DNA of 64,000 bases from Cellulosimicrobium marinum (GCF_020551945.1 NZ_JAJBZH010000001.1:784285-848284); one strand, 5' to 3'; shown: positions 39,843 to 48,759, numbered from the stretch's first letter. Program-made: numbers and translations. Notes: generated by a model from the sequence alone, not told the origin.

Positions 39843-41375
39843 TCAGCCCGGCGTGCCGGTGCCGAGCACGGTGCCGTCCGCGTCCAGCGCCTCGACCGCG
39901 ACGTACGCCGCGCCCTCCGGCACGGGCGCCAGCGCCGTCTCGAAGCCGTCGCGCGGCACCTCGGCCACCGTCTCGGCGTCGGCCTCGGACGGCCCGGCGA
40001 CCAGCCGCCACGACGCGACCTGCGTCGCCCCGTTCCAGCTCGCGTACGCGGTGCCGCCCTCGACGACGACGGCCGGCGGGTCGTCCGGCCTGCCGACCCA
40101 GTCCAGGGCGCGGTAGGCCCGGTACGACTCCCCGGCCTCGATCGGCATCTCGCGCACGAGCGTCCCGTCGGCCGTGAACTCGCTCGTCAGCTGCGCGTCA
40201 CCCCAGCCGACGACGACGTTCCCGCCCGGCAGCACCTGGAGGTTGCCCTGGCTGCCCGCGAGCAGCGCGGGGTCCGTCGGCAGCCACTCCTGCGCGACGC
40301 TCGCCGTCATCGCGTCGGTGTCCAGGTCGAGCCGCAGACCGCGCGACCGGTCGCCGACCGGCGGGTTCGCCTGGTTGTCGAACAGGGTGAGCGTGCCGTC
40401 GTCGTGCAGCTGCGCGTCGTGCTGCCACGCGAACTGCGCGCCGGTCCCGTCGTCCGCCCCGTCCATCGCGAAGTCGCTCGACGTGCCCCCGAGGATCCAC
40501 TCGATCTCGCCGGACGAGCGGTCGACCCGGTAGACGGCATGCGTGTTGCGGGCGGAGACGATCACGTCCCCGTCGGGGGCGAGAGTGGCGGCGTTGACGT
40601 GGAACCAGTCGAACGGGTCGTCCTCGGACCCCTTCGGGGCGTCGGGGTCGGCGTCCGGCGTCGTCCTCGTGTCCGTGAGGTCGACGTGCTCGGACGCGCG
40701 CCACTCGAAGACGACCTCACCCGTCTCGACGTCGACCTCCTGCACGACGTTCTCCCACGCCCACCCGTCCGCGTCGCCCCCCACGGCCGTGAGGTCGGTG
40801 GGCTCCGCGACGTACGCGAGGAGCAGCATCGTCCCGTCGGGCGTGATCGTCGCGTCGTGCATGTCCGCCTGGCCGGGGCCGACGTCGCCGCCCGTCGTCA
40901 CGCGCGCGACCTCCGTGTACGTGTCGTCGAGCACGACGATGTCGCCGAACCCGTGCCCCACGAAGTCCGACTGCCCCACGTAGTACGTGATGACCCGTTC
41001 GCCGTCGAGCTCCTGCACGCGCACGTCGTACGCGGGCACGTCCTCCGGCGCGATCCACACCGGCTCGCCCTGGGCGTCGACGATGAGCGGGCCCTTCTTC
41101 GGCGCCTCGCTGCGCTTGGGCCCCAGGACGTACAGCGCGTCGTCGTCCTCCGCGGGCGCGGCCGGCCCGTGCGTCACGGGCAGGACGGGCGCCACGAGGT
41201 CGGTCGTGCGGAAGCGGTGGACCGACGGCGGCACGTCCTCCTCGTCGGATCCTGCGCCCGTGGCGGTGGTGAGCGGGCCGGGCGGGTCCGCCGTCGCGGT
41301 GCAGCCCGCGACGAGCAGGGCCGCCACGAGGGTCGCGCCGGCCGCGGGGGCGTTCCGGGTCCGGATGGTGCGCAT
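39843..41375 (-). CDS. Arylsulfotransferase (ASST)-type lipoprotein
   Basis: Protein of 510 residues. Lipobox LLVAGC near residue 25. The mature protein is a beta-propeller of the arylsulfotransferase_2 type: VGQSDFVGHGFGDIVVLDD, ADMHDATITPDGTMLLLAY, FDWFHVNAATLAPDGDVIVSARNTHAVYRVDRSSGEIEWILGG and WQHDAQLHDDGTLTLFDN. The conserved His residues of the family (MHD, WFH, QHD) are present. It acts outside the membrane; sulfotransferase activity is not established for this branch. No ribosome-binding site is obvious. Confidence 0.8.
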   Translation of the reverse strand: MRTIRTRNAPAAGATLVAALLVAGCTATADPPGPLTTATGAGSDEEDVPPSVHRFRTTDLVAPVLPVTHGPAAPAEDDDALYVLGPKRSEAPKKGPLIVDAQGEPVWIAPEDVPAYDVRVQELDGERVITYYVGQSDFVGHGFGDIVVLDDTYTEVARVTTGGDVGPGQADMHDATITPDGTMLLLAYVAEPTDLTAVGGDADGWAWENVVQEVDVETGEVVFEWRASEHVDLTDTRTTPDADPDAPKGSEDDPFDWFHVNAATLAPDGDVIVSARNTHAVYRVDRSSGEIEWILGGTSSDFAMDGADDGTGAQFAWQHDAQLHDDGTLTLFDNQANPPVGDRSRGLRLDLDTDAMTASVAQEWLPTDPALLAGSQGNLQVLPGGNVVVGWGDAQLTSEFTADGTLVREMPIEAGESYRAYRALDWVGRPDDPPAVVVEGGTAYASWNGATQVASWRLVAGPSEADAETVAEVPRDGFETALAPVPEGAAYVAVEALDADGTVLGTGTPG

Positions 41376-41449
41376 GGTTCGAGCGTGCCCGACGCGGCGT
41401 GACGCCGCACCCGCGCGGCGTGTCGTCCCTCATAGCATTGGTACGAGGG

Positions 41450-41455
41450 TATGGT
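41450..41455 (+). promoter_or_regulatory. -10 hexamer for leaderless mRNA of the PadR gene
   Basis: TATGGT followed by seven nt and ATG 41463. The palindrome GGTCGCGACC (41453-41462) covers the spacer and could be an operator of PadR itself. Confidence 0.45.
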
Positions 41456-41462
41456 CGCGACC

Positions 41463-41855
41463 ATGGCATCCAGGTCCTTGCAGGAACCGGCGTTCCTCAT
41501 CCTCTCCGCGCTCGCCGCCGGCCCGCTCCACGGGTACGGCATCGCCCAGGACGTCGAGACCGGGTCGTCCGGCCGCGTCACCCTGCGCGCCGGGACCCTC
41601 TACGGCGCGATCGACCGCCTCGTCGCGGCGGGCCTCGTCGAGGTCGACCACGAGGAGGTCGTCGACTCCCGGCTGCGCCGCTACTACCGCCTCACCACCG
41701 AGGGCGGCAGCCGCCTCGCCGCCGACGCCGAGCGTGCCGAGGCGCAAGCCCGCCGAGCGCTCGCCCGGTTGGAGGCCCGACGGCGCCCGGCCGCGCGCGA
41801 AGACCGTGCGCCGCGTCCCTCCCACCTCACCGGCGAGGGCGTGGTGCCCGTATGA
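41463..41855 (+). CDS. PadR family transcriptional regulator
   Basis: Protein of 130 residues. Winged helix typical of PadR: FLILSALAAGPLHGYGIAQDVE, LRAGTLYGAIDRLVAAGLVEVD and RLRRYYRLTTEGGSRL. ATG 41463 was preferred over ATG 41451 because the N-terminus then fits the family and a -10 hexamer ends seven nt before it. It overlaps the next gene by 4 bp, so it probably controls that gene. Confidence 0.85.
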   Translation: MASRSLQEPAFLILSALAAGPLHGYGIAQDVETGSSGRVTLRAGTLYGAIDRLVAAGLVEVDHEEVVDSRLRRYYRLTTEGGSRLAADAERAEAQARRALARLEARRRPAAREDRAPRPSHLTGEGVVPV

Positions 41856-42964
41856 GCGCCACCACCGACCTGCCCGTCGCCCCGGTGCTCGTGCGCGACT
41901 ACCGGCGACTCCTGCGCCTCTTCCCGTACACGTACCGGCGGGCCCACGAGGCGGAGATGCTCGGCCACCTGCTCGACGGCGCGGCGCCCGGCCAGGTGCG
42001 CCCGTCCCCGGCCGAGCGGTGGGACCTCCTGCGCGCCGCCGGGCGCGAGTGGCTGTTCGCCCCGCTCGGCTCGACGGCGCGGCAGCGCCGCGACGGGAGC
42101 ACGCTGCTGCTGCTCGTCGTGCTCATGCTGCTGCTCGCGGTCCAGGCCGCGCGCGAGCTGTCCGCCGCGATGCTGTTCCTCGGCAGCGAGAGTCGTCACG
42201 AGGCCCTGGGGATCGCCGGTGAACCGCTCTGGATCGGCGTAGAGGCACTGATCTCGGTCCCGCTCGCGCCCGCGTGGATCGCGTGGGGGCTCGGCGTCGG
42301 TGCGCTCGCCGTCGGGCTCTCGAGGACGGGGGCGGCGCTCGCCGTCGTCGCGACGATCGCCGGAGCCGTCGCCGTAGGGGGCCTCGTCTCCGCCGAGCGG
42401 GTGTACCTGGCGTACGTGAGCGCAGGCTGGGTCGTCGCTCTCGCCGCCTTCGCGCTCGTCGTCGCCGACCGCGCACGCCTGGAGATGCGTGTGATGACGC
42501 TGCGCACCGTCGCCGCGACGGTGTGCTCGGCCGCCGTCCTGGTCGTCCTCCATGCTCTCGCCGCGCCGACCGGCGACAGTCTCTGGGCGAGATCGATCCT
42601 CGTCGGGAACGTCTCGTGGACGCTCCAGGGCATGCTCCGCCCCGCGTTCGTCGTGCTCGGTGTCCTGATCCTGTGGGCTCGCACGCGGCAGTCGGTCCCC
42701 GTGCTCGTCGGTGTCGCCACCGCGCTGTTCGTCGGCCGCGAGCCGTACTTCTGGTCAGAAGGCCTCTGGGTCGAGCCCGTCCACCTCGGGGACCTCCTCG
42801 CGCTGCTCGGGGTCACGCTCGCCGCGACGGCGGCCACCCGATGGGTGGTCAACCGGCTCGACGACCTTCAGGACGCCCGGGCCTCGCACCGCGCCCTGCT
42901 TGCCGCGACGGGCGGGGTCGCGGACCCCCGCGGACCGCGCCCCGGCGAGCCGACCGCCGTCTGA
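41852..42964 (+). CDS. PadR-linked membrane protein
   Basis: Protein of 370 residues; ATG 41852 overlaps the PadR stop (ATGA). A cytoplasmic N-terminus with LLRLFPYTYRRAHEAEMLGHLLDGA, seen in many PadR-linked membrane proteins, precedes about eight hydrophobic segments. No enzymatic motif recognised. Likely target of PadR control. Confidence 0.75.
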   Translation: MSATTDLPVAPVLVRDYRRLLRLFPYTYRRAHEAEMLGHLLDGAAPGQVRPSPAERWDLLRAAGREWLFAPLGSTARQRRDGSTLLLLVVLMLLLAVQAARELSAAMLFLGSESRHEALGIAGEPLWIGVEALISVPLAPAWIAWGLGVGALAVGLSRTGAALAVVATIAGAVAVGGLVSAERVYLAYVSAGWVVALAAFALVVADRARLEMRVMTLRTVAATVCSAAVLVVLHALAAPTGDSLWARSILVGNVSWTLQGMLRPAFVVLGVLILWARTRQSVPVLVGVATALFVGREPYFWSEGLWVEPVHLGDLLALLGVTLAATAATRWVVNRLDDLQDARASHRALLAATGGVADPRGPRPGEPTAV

Positions 42965-42990
42965 CACCGCGCCGTCGGGCGTCTCGCCGT

Positions 42991-43061
42991 CGAGCACGAC
43001 CGTGCTCGCACACGAGAACGGGGTTGGTGTCGTTGTCCGCCGGATAACGACACCAACCCCG
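42991..43061. repeat. Intergenic palindromic repeat family, copy D
   Basis: CGGGGTTGGTGTCGTT (43019-43034) and its perfect complement (43046-43061) with loop GTCCGCCGGAT. Immediately upstream, CGAGCACG-AC-CGTGCTCG (42991-43008) is a second, perfect hairpin. It lies between the convergent PadR-linked gene and purB. Confidence 0.8.
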
Positions 43062-43078
43062 TGGTCGGTGCGGGGCGG

Positions 43079-44575
43079 TCAGGCGAGGTGGTCCGCCACG
43101 AGGCGCTCGGCGAGTCCGGTGTAGGTCGCGGGGGTGAGGTCGGCGAGGCGCTGCGCGACGTCGTCGGGCAGGCCGAGGCCGGAGACGAACTCGCGCAGGC
43201 GGGCCGCGTCGACGCGCTGGCCGCGCGTGAGGTCCTTGAGGCGCTCGTACGGGTTCTCCATGCCGGGGACGCCCGCGACGGAGGCGGCGCGCATCGCCGA
43301 CTGGATCGGCTCGCCGAGCACCTCCCAGTTCGCGTCGAGGTCGGCGGCCATGAGGTCGGCGTTCGCGGCGAGCGCCTTCAGGCCGCGGCGCACGTTGTCG
43401 ATCGCGAGGAGCGAGTGCCCGAACGCGGGGCCGATGTTGCGCTGCGTCGTCGAGTCCGTGAGGTCGCGCTGCAGGCGCGAGGTGACGAGCGTGGCGCCGA
43501 GAGTGTCGAGCAGCGAGCACGAGATCTCGAGGTTCGCCTCGGCGTTCTCGAACCGGATCGGGTTGACCTTGTGCGGCATGGTCGACGAGCCGGTCGCGCC
43601 CGGCACGGGGATCTGCGTGAAGAACCCGAGCGAGATGTACGTCCACACGTCGGTGGCGAGGTTGTGCAGCACACGGTTGAAGCGCGCGACGTCGGCGTAC
43701 AGCTCGGCCTGCCAGTCGTGCGACTCGATCTGCGTCGTCAGGGGGTTCCACGTGAGCCCGAGACCCTCGACGAAGTGCTTCGAGACCGACGGCCAGTCGA
43801 CGCCGGGGACGGCGACGGTGTGCGCGCCGTACGTGCCCGTCGCGCCGTTGAGCTTGCCCAGGTACTCGGCGGCGCCGATGCGGCGGAGCTGGCGGCGCAG
43901 GCGGTGCGCGAGCACGGCGAGCTCCTTGCCGAGCGTCGTCGGCGTCGCGGGCTGCCCGTGCGTCCGGCTCAGCAGCGGCACGGCCGCGTGTTCGCGCGCC
44001 ATGTCCGCGAGCTGGTCGACGAGCGCCGTCGCGGCGGGCAGCCACACCTGCTCGACGGCGCCCCGCACCATGAGCGCGTAGGACAGGTTGTTGACGTCCT
44101 CGCTCGTACAGGCGAAGTGCACGAGCTCGCCCACGCCCGGCAGCACGGTGTCCTCGCCCAGGGCGTCGGGCGCGGCGGCCAGGCGACGCTTGACGAAGTA
44201 CTCCACGGCCTTGACGTCGTGCACCGTCTCGCGCTCGATCGCCGCGAGCTCGGCGACCTCCTCGCCGCCGAACTCCGCCGGGATGCGGCGCAGGTAGGCC
44301 ACCTCGGCCTCGGAGAGCTGCGGCGCGCCGGGCACCACGGGACGCACGGCGTTCTCGTCGACCGCCTGGACGCCGTTGCACAGCGTGATCAGCCACTCGA
44401 CCTCGACGTGGACGCGCTCGCGGTTGAGCGCCGCCTCGCTGAGGTGGTCGACGAGCGGCGCGACGGCCCCGCGGTAGCGACCGTCGAGCGGGCCGAGGGC
44501 GATCGGCGGCGTGACCTCGGCGAGGCTCACGCGGTCTGCGGGGGAGGGCGTGGGGGCGGCGGGGTTCTCGGGCAC
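43079..44575 (-). CDS. purB: Adenylosuccinate lyase
   Basis: Protein of 498 residues from GTG 44575. It cleaves SAICAR and adenylosuccinate in purine synthesis. Family signature SSTMPHKVNP (330-339), LLSRTHGQPATPTTLGKE with catalytic His, and FACTSEDVNNLSYAL. Reads like the E. coli-type PurB. The much longer frame upstream is a shadow. GAGAATC seven nt before the GTG suggests a leaderless start. Confidence 0.95.
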   Translation of the reverse strand: MPENPAAPTPSPADRVSLAEVTPPIALGPLDGRYRGAVAPLVDHLSEAALNRERVHVEVEWLITLCNGVQAVDENAVRPVVPGAPQLSEAEVAYLRRIPAEFGGEEVAELAAIERETVHDVKAVEYFVKRRLAAAPDALGEDTVLPGVGELVHFACTSEDVNNLSYALMVRGAVEQVWLPAATALVDQLADMAREHAAVPLLSRTHGQPATPTTLGKELAVLAHRLRRQLRRIGAAEYLGKLNGATGTYGAHTVAVPGVDWPSVSKHFVEGLGLTWNPLTTQIESHDWQAELYADVARFNRVLHNLATDVWTYISLGFFTQIPVPGATGSSTMPHKVNPIRFENAEANLEISCSLLDTLGATLVTSRLQRDLTDSTTQRNIGPAFGHSLLAIDNVRRGLKALAANADLMAADLDANWEVLGEPIQSAMRAASVAGVPGMENPYERLKDLTRGQRVDAARLREFVSGLGLPDDVAQRLADLTPATYTGLAERLVADHLA

Positions 44576-44695
44576 GGCCCCGATTCTCCCACGCGTCGGC
44601 GAGGCCGTGCGGGCCCGTCCCGTCCACAGGCCCGGATTCGGGCGCCCTGTCCACACACCGCGTCGTCGGCTCTGCGGGCCGGGACCCGTTCTCCC

Positions 44696-44701
44696 TACCG
44701 T
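44696..44701 (+). promoter_or_regulatory. -10 hexamer for leaderless mRNA of the 92-residue protein gene
   Basis: TACCGT followed by seven nt and GTG 44709; no ribosome-binding site. Confidence 0.5.
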
Positions 44702-44708
44702 GCGGCGC

Positions 44709-44987
44709 GTGACCAGCTCTCCGTACTGCGCCGCCGACGAGCCGGCCGGCGCCACCCTCGCACGCACCCGCCTGCTCGAGTGCGTCGACGCCGTCGACAC
44801 GGCACTCGCCGGGCTCGCCGCCGCCGACGACCTCACCTGGGCCGGGCGCGCCCGCGACGTCTACGCCCACGCCCTCGGGGCCGTCCGCACGGCCGCGCTC
44901 GGCACCCGCACCCGCGCGCAGGACACCCAGCCCGTGCTCGACCGGTTCGTGCAGGCGGCGCAGCTCCACGCCCGGGAGGGGGCGTGA
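44709..44987 (+). CDS. Small helical protein paired with an alpha/beta hydrolase
   Basis: Protein of 92 residues. Nearly all helical, with LLECVDAVDTALAGLAAADDLTWAGRARDVYAHAL, which has the size and TW.G.AR look of WXG-like helical hairpins. Co-translated with the hydrolase gene (4-bp overlap). Possible secretion partner; unproven. Confidence 0.6.
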   Translation: MTSSPYCAADEPAGATLARTRLLECVDAVDTALAGLAAADDLTWAGRARDVYAHALGAVRTAALGTRTRAQDTQPVLDRFVQAAQLHAREGA

Positions 44988-46645
44988 CCGCGCCGGCGCC
45001 CGGCCCGCCCCGGGTGACCGTCCGCGGCGGGACCGACCCGAGCGCCGTCGACACCGCCCAGATGACGGAGCGGGTCGCCGCGCTCCGCCGGTCGGCGTCC
45101 GCGCTCGACGACGTCGCGGAACGCTGCGCGAGCGCCCGTCTGGCCGTCGCGCTCGTCGGCCCGGAGGACGTCGCTCCCCGGCAAGCTTTCGGCGTCCCCG
45201 CCGGCCTCGAGCCCGTCTCGCCGTTCCTCACCGGTGTGTGGCCCGCGCACGTGCTCCGGGCCCGCGACGCCGTGCTCGACGCCGTGGACGACGTCGCGGC
45301 GCACGCGCGCACGGCCGCCGCGGACGTGCGGGACGTCGCCGCCCGCATGGAGCAGTCGGTCCGGGTGTACGACGACGCGGCCCTCTCCGTCGACGGGGTG
45401 CTGCGCGAGCTGCGCCTGGGGGTGCGCGGGGCGGTGTGGGGGCTCGTGCCCGGCGTCGGGCTGCTCGTCCCGCCGCTGTTCCACCCCGTGGCCGACGTCG
45501 CGGTGCAGGGGGTGATCGGGACGCTCGGCGGGGTGCTGCGGGGCGACGGGTTTGCGCCGGGGCGCGTCGCCACCTCCACGCAGGAGCAGCACGGGCCGCT
45601 CGTCTCGTGGCTCTCGCGGTGGATCGGCCTGGCGAACCCGAGGTTCCGTCTCCCCTGGGAGGCGCCGACCGTCGGCGACGCGGCGGCCGTCCTCTCCCGC
45701 CTCGACCTCGAGGGCCGGGACCGCTTCCTGCCCGACCCGGCTGTCACCCGGGTCCACGCGCCGGGGATCGACCTGCCGGTTCCGCACGACACGCGCTCGG
45801 CGCTCGACCTCGTCGACGCCCTCTACGACGACGTGAGCCTCCCCGGGTCGGTGATCGGCGTGCAACGGGTCGACCGGGCGGGCGACGGGCCCGACACGTG
45901 GGTGGTCGCGGTCCCGGGGACACAGCTCGACCAGGACCGGACGGTGTTCAGCATGACGTCGAACCTGCGCCTCATGGACGTCGACGTCGACCGCCGGGTC
46001 GAGGCTGACAGCGCCCGGGCGGTGCTCGCGGCGATGCGCGCGGCCGGGATCCCGCCGGGCGACGACGTGCTGCTCGTGGGGCACAGCCAGGGCGGCATGG
46101 TCGCGGCGACCGTGGCCGCCGCGACGGTGGGGACGTACTCCGTGCGGCACGTCGTCACCGCGGGGTCGCCGGTCGCGGGTCACGCGCTGCCGGAGGGCGT
46201 GAAGGGCACGCACCTGGAGACGCAGGGCGAGGTGATCTCCGACCTGGACGGCGTCGAGAACCCGGCGACGCGCGACCGGGTCACCGTCACCGGCGAGTTC
46301 CGCTCGGCGAGCGGCGGGCCGGCGGCGGACCTGCCGCACGGCGTGGGGTTCCACCAGCAGGTGCTCGACGCCGCGACGGAGGTCGGCGACCGTGGGCTCG
46401 ACGAGCACCTCACCCACGTCGAGGGTCTGCTCGACGGGACGCCCGACGACCCGCTGCTGTTCGAGGCGCGGCTCGTCCCGCGGGCCGACCCGGACGCCGT
46501 GTGCCGGGTCCCGGCCGTCGCGCCCTTCGCGCCCGCCGGCCCGTTCGTTCCCACGGGTCCGCAGTGGGAACCGCCACCCGGCCAGCACCACTGGTCGTCC
46601 CGCGAGCAGCACTGGACGCCGGTGCGGCCTCCGAGAGGTCCGTGA
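44984..46645 (+). CDS. Alpha/beta hydrolase with N-terminal helical domain
   Basis: Protein of 553 residues from GTG 44984. Residues 1-130 are long helices (TERVAALRRSASALDDVAERC, ARDAVLDAVDDVAAHARTAAADVRDVAARM) like WXG/ESX-type substrate domains. A hydrophobic patch follows (about 145-185), then an alpha/beta-hydrolase domain with nucleophile elbow GHSQGG (366-371, Ser368). The end is Pro/Trp-rich. With the preceding small helical protein this looks like an exported lipase/esterase unit; substrate unknown. Confidence 0.75.
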   Translation: MTAPAPGPPRVTVRGGTDPSAVDTAQMTERVAALRRSASALDDVAERCASARLAVALVGPEDVAPRQAFGVPAGLEPVSPFLTGVWPAHVLRARDAVLDAVDDVAAHARTAAADVRDVAARMEQSVRVYDDAALSVDGVLRELRLGVRGAVWGLVPGVGLLVPPLFHPVADVAVQGVIGTLGGVLRGDGFAPGRVATSTQEQHGPLVSWLSRWIGLANPRFRLPWEAPTVGDAAAVLSRLDLEGRDRFLPDPAVTRVHAPGIDLPVPHDTRSALDLVDALYDDVSLPGSVIGVQRVDRAGDGPDTWVVAVPGTQLDQDRTVFSMTSNLRLMDVDVDRRVEADSARAVLAAMRAAGIPPGDDVLLVGHSQGGMVAATVAAATVGTYSVRHVVTAGSPVAGHALPEGVKGTHLETQGEVISDLDGVENPATRDRVTVTGEFRSASGGPAADLPHGVGFHQQVLDAATEVGDRGLDEHLTHVEGLLDGTPDDPLLFEARLVPRADPDAVCRVPAVAPFAPAGPFVPTGPQWEPPPGQHHWSSREQHWTPVRPPRGP

Positions 46646-46653
46646 GTGCGGCC

Positions 46654-47043
46654 TCAGCGCTCCTGACGCTTGGGCAGCACGGCGGAGACGGCGAAGTTGA
46701 TGAGGCCGATGATCAGCGCGGCGAGCAGCGCCCACCAGAACCCGCCGATGATGCGGATGCCCCAGTCGGTCTGCTCGGTGATCCACGCGGTGAGCATGAG
46801 CATGAGCGCGTTGACGACGAGGGAGAACAGGCCGAGCGTGAGGATGTAGAGCGGGATCGACAGGACCTGCACGATCGGCTTGATGACGGCGTTGACGAGG
46901 GAGTACAGCAGGGCCACGACGAGGATGATGACGAGCCGGCCGCCGGCCGTGTCGGATCCGACGACCTGGAAGTGGTCGTCGAGGAACAGGCTCGTGAGCC
47001 AGATGGCGAGGCCGGTGACGAGGACGCGCAGGACGAAGCTCAT
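46654..47043 (-). CDS. Phage holin family 4-type membrane protein
   Basis: Protein of 129 residues with four transmembrane helices (VLVTGLAIWLTSLFL, GRLVIILVVALLYSLVNAVI, LYILTLGLFSLVVNALMLMLTAWI, WALLAALIIGLINFAVS). This is the widespread YvlD/phage-holin-4 family, mostly chromosomal. ATG 47043 was chosen for GAGGA at 8 nt. Not evidence of a prophage. Confidence 0.85.
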   Translation of the reverse strand: MSFVLRVLVTGLAIWLTSLFLDDHFQVVGSDTAGGRLVIILVVALLYSLVNAVIKPIVQVLSIPLYILTLGLFSLVVNALMLMLTAWITEQTDWGIRIIGGFWWALLAALIIGLINFAVSAVLPKRQER

Positions 47044-47088
47044 GCCCGGCATCCTCGCACCTTCGCGTGGGCTCCACCTGGCCGCGCG

Positions 47089-47397
47089 TCACCCGCCGAC
47101 GACGACGGTGGGGCACCCGGGGCCGATCACGGTGCCGCCGTGGACGGTGGTGTCGCCGAGCCGAGCGACGGGGAGGCCGCCCGCGAGGACGGTGACGCTC
47201 CCGACGGCGATGCCGTTCGGGGCCGGTGAGGCGCACACGACGCCCGCCCCGTTCGCGACGGCGACGGGCCGGTTCCCGGCGAGGACGGTCGCGACGCACG
47301 CCGCGGGTGTGATGGGCCCGCCGACGTGCGGTGTCACGCCGTCGACGAGCGGGCAGACGACCTGGTCGCCGGCGCACACGGCGGGTCCGGTGGGCAT
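47089..47397 (-). CDS. PAAR-type spike-tip protein
   Basis: Protein of 102 residues; ATG 47397 overlaps the stop of the upstream gene by one base. Gly/Val-rich beta sequence with PTGPAVCAGDQVVCPLVDGVTPHVGGPI and LGDTTVHGGTVIGPGCPTVVVGG, the metal-ligand-rich repeats of PAAR proteins that cap the needle tip of contractile injection systems. Its usual partner, the VgrG/Pvc8-like spike, is not in the window. Confidence 0.8.
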   Translation of the reverse strand: MPTGPAVCAGDQVVCPLVDGVTPHVGGPITPAACVATVLAGNRPVAVANGAGVVCASPAPNGIAVGSVTVLAGGLPVARLGDTTVHGGTVIGPGCPTVVVGG

Positions 47398-48746
47398 CAG
47401 GGGGTGGTGGCCGTGGCGGCCGCGTCGGGGTCGGGCGTGAACAGGGTCCCGCCGAAGTACAGCGACGTGTCGCACGTGGTGGGTGCGGGGTCGACGCCCA
47501 CGGGGGCGCCGGGCTGGCGGCACGTGACCTCCATCGTCAGCTCCTCGCCGCCCTCCAGGGTGATGGGGGACTGGAAGTGGTAGTCGAGGTCGCGGAAGTT
47601 CTCGAGCGCGAAGTCGAGGAACTCGTCCTCGTCGTGCGAGATGGTGAGGCGCCCGAAGTCGCCCTGCGGGTTGCTGAGGATGACGTCGTCGATGGTGAGC
47701 GTCGACTCGTCGGGGACCTCGAACGTCACCGTCTGCGTCTCGCCGGCCGCAGGGGGCGGGTCGGCCTGGAGCCGCTGCCGCACGGGCACCGACGTGCCGG
47801 AGGGCGGGACGAAGTCGGCGACGGTGTCCTCGGTCTCCGCGAGCGTGCTGCCCGCCTCCGTCGCGGCGACCTCGGCGTCCGACGCCGCGCCGCTCGCCTG
47901 CTGCGCCGCGGTCGACGCCTCCTTCGCGGCCTCCTGCGCCGCCGCTGCTGCCTCCTGCGCCTGGGAGAGGTCGTCGCCGACGGCCTCCTGCGCGGCGGAC
48001 GCGATGGCCGGCTTGAGGAGCGTGAACCACAGGGCGACGAGCACCGCGAGGAGCGCGAGCGCGGCGAGCAGCGCCTTGAGGAACCACCTCGGCAGGATCG
48101 CGACCTGCACGTGGGTGCCGTCGAGGGTCACGGGGACGGAGCTCTCCGCCGCGACCTGCACGACGAAGGGGAGCGTCTTGTCGGGGCCGCGCCAGAACGT
48201 CTGCTCGGGGCGCACCCGCACGTCGGTGAACGCGGCGGTCCCCGGGGCGACGACGAGCTGCGGGTCGGCGACCTTGAACGCGAGGTCGCCCGTCCCGTCG
48301 GCGCACGCGAGGAGCACGGTGACGGGGGTGTTGCCGCGGTTGTCGACCGCGACCTGGTGCTTCGCGCCCCGGCGGCCGTGCGTGGACCGCGGGACGAGCT
48401 CGGCGGTCGTGTCGAGGAACGGCAGGACCTCGACGGAGCCCTCGGGGACGACCGCGTCGTCGGGGTGCTCGAGCGGCACCACGCGTACCCCGAACTGCAG
48501 CGGCCCGGCCGGCACCTCGGCGGTGCGGGGCGGACGGAACGTGAGGACGGCGGTCGTCGCGGTCTCGGGGTAGAGGCCGTCGATGGTGGCGGGCTCGACG
48601 ACGGTCCAGCCCGCCGGCACGCCGAGCACCTCGAGCTGGTACGCCTCGACGATCGAGCCGGTGTTGCGCACGGTCAGCGGCACGCTGACCTCCTCGCCGG
48701 GGGTCAGCTCGATGCCCGACGCGTCCAGCGTCGCCAACGTTCCCAT
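47397..48746 (-). CDS. Membrane protein with NEW3-like beta domains and coiled coil, eCIS-linked
   Basis: Protein of 449 residues. The N-terminal part has two Ig-like/NEW3 units (LTPGEEVSVPLTVRNTGSIVEAYQLEVLGVPAGW and VDNRGNTPVTVLLACADGTGD). A single helix (about 222-240, ALLAALALLAVLVALWFTLL) is followed by an Ala/Glu-rich coiled coil (about 243-300) and a beta-rich C-terminal domain. ATG 48746 was chosen because TAGCGT ends seven nt upstream. Co-transcribed with PAAR. It may anchor or assist an injection system at the membrane; no enzymatic motif seen. Confidence 0.65.
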   Translation of the reverse strand: MGTLATLDASGIELTPGEEVSVPLTVRNTGSIVEAYQLEVLGVPAGWTVVEPATIDGLYPETATTAVLTFRPPRTAEVPAGPLQFGVRVVPLEHPDDAVVPEGSVEVLPFLDTTAELVPRSTHGRRGAKHQVAVDNRGNTPVTVLLACADGTGDLAFKVADPQLVVAPGTAAFTDVRVRPEQTFWRGPDKTLPFVVQVAAESSVPVTLDGTHVQVAILPRWFLKALLAALALLAVLVALWFTLLKPAIASAAQEAVGDDLSQAQEAAAAAQEAAKEASTAAQQASGAASDAEVAATEAGSTLAETEDTVADFVPPSGTSVPVRQRLQADPPPAAGETQTVTFEVPDESTLTIDDVILSNPQGDFGRLTISHDEDEFLDFALENFRDLDYHFQSPITLEGGEELTMEVTCRQPGAPVGVDPAPTTCDTSLYFGGTLFTPDPDAAATATTP

Positions 48747-48753
48747 GCGCTCG

Positions 48754-48759
48754 ACGCTA
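48754..48759 (-). promoter_or_regulatory. -10 hexamer for leaderless mRNA of the PAAR operon
   Basis: Reverse-strand TAGCGT, then seven nt to ATG 48746, without a ribosome-binding site. Same hexamer as in the sulfur-operon promoter. Confidence 0.5.

Noticed and set aside
46654..47043. Prophage holin
   Set aside because: The phage-holin-4 family is a common chromosomal membrane protein and no other phage gene surrounds it; the nearby tail-like genes are eCIS type.
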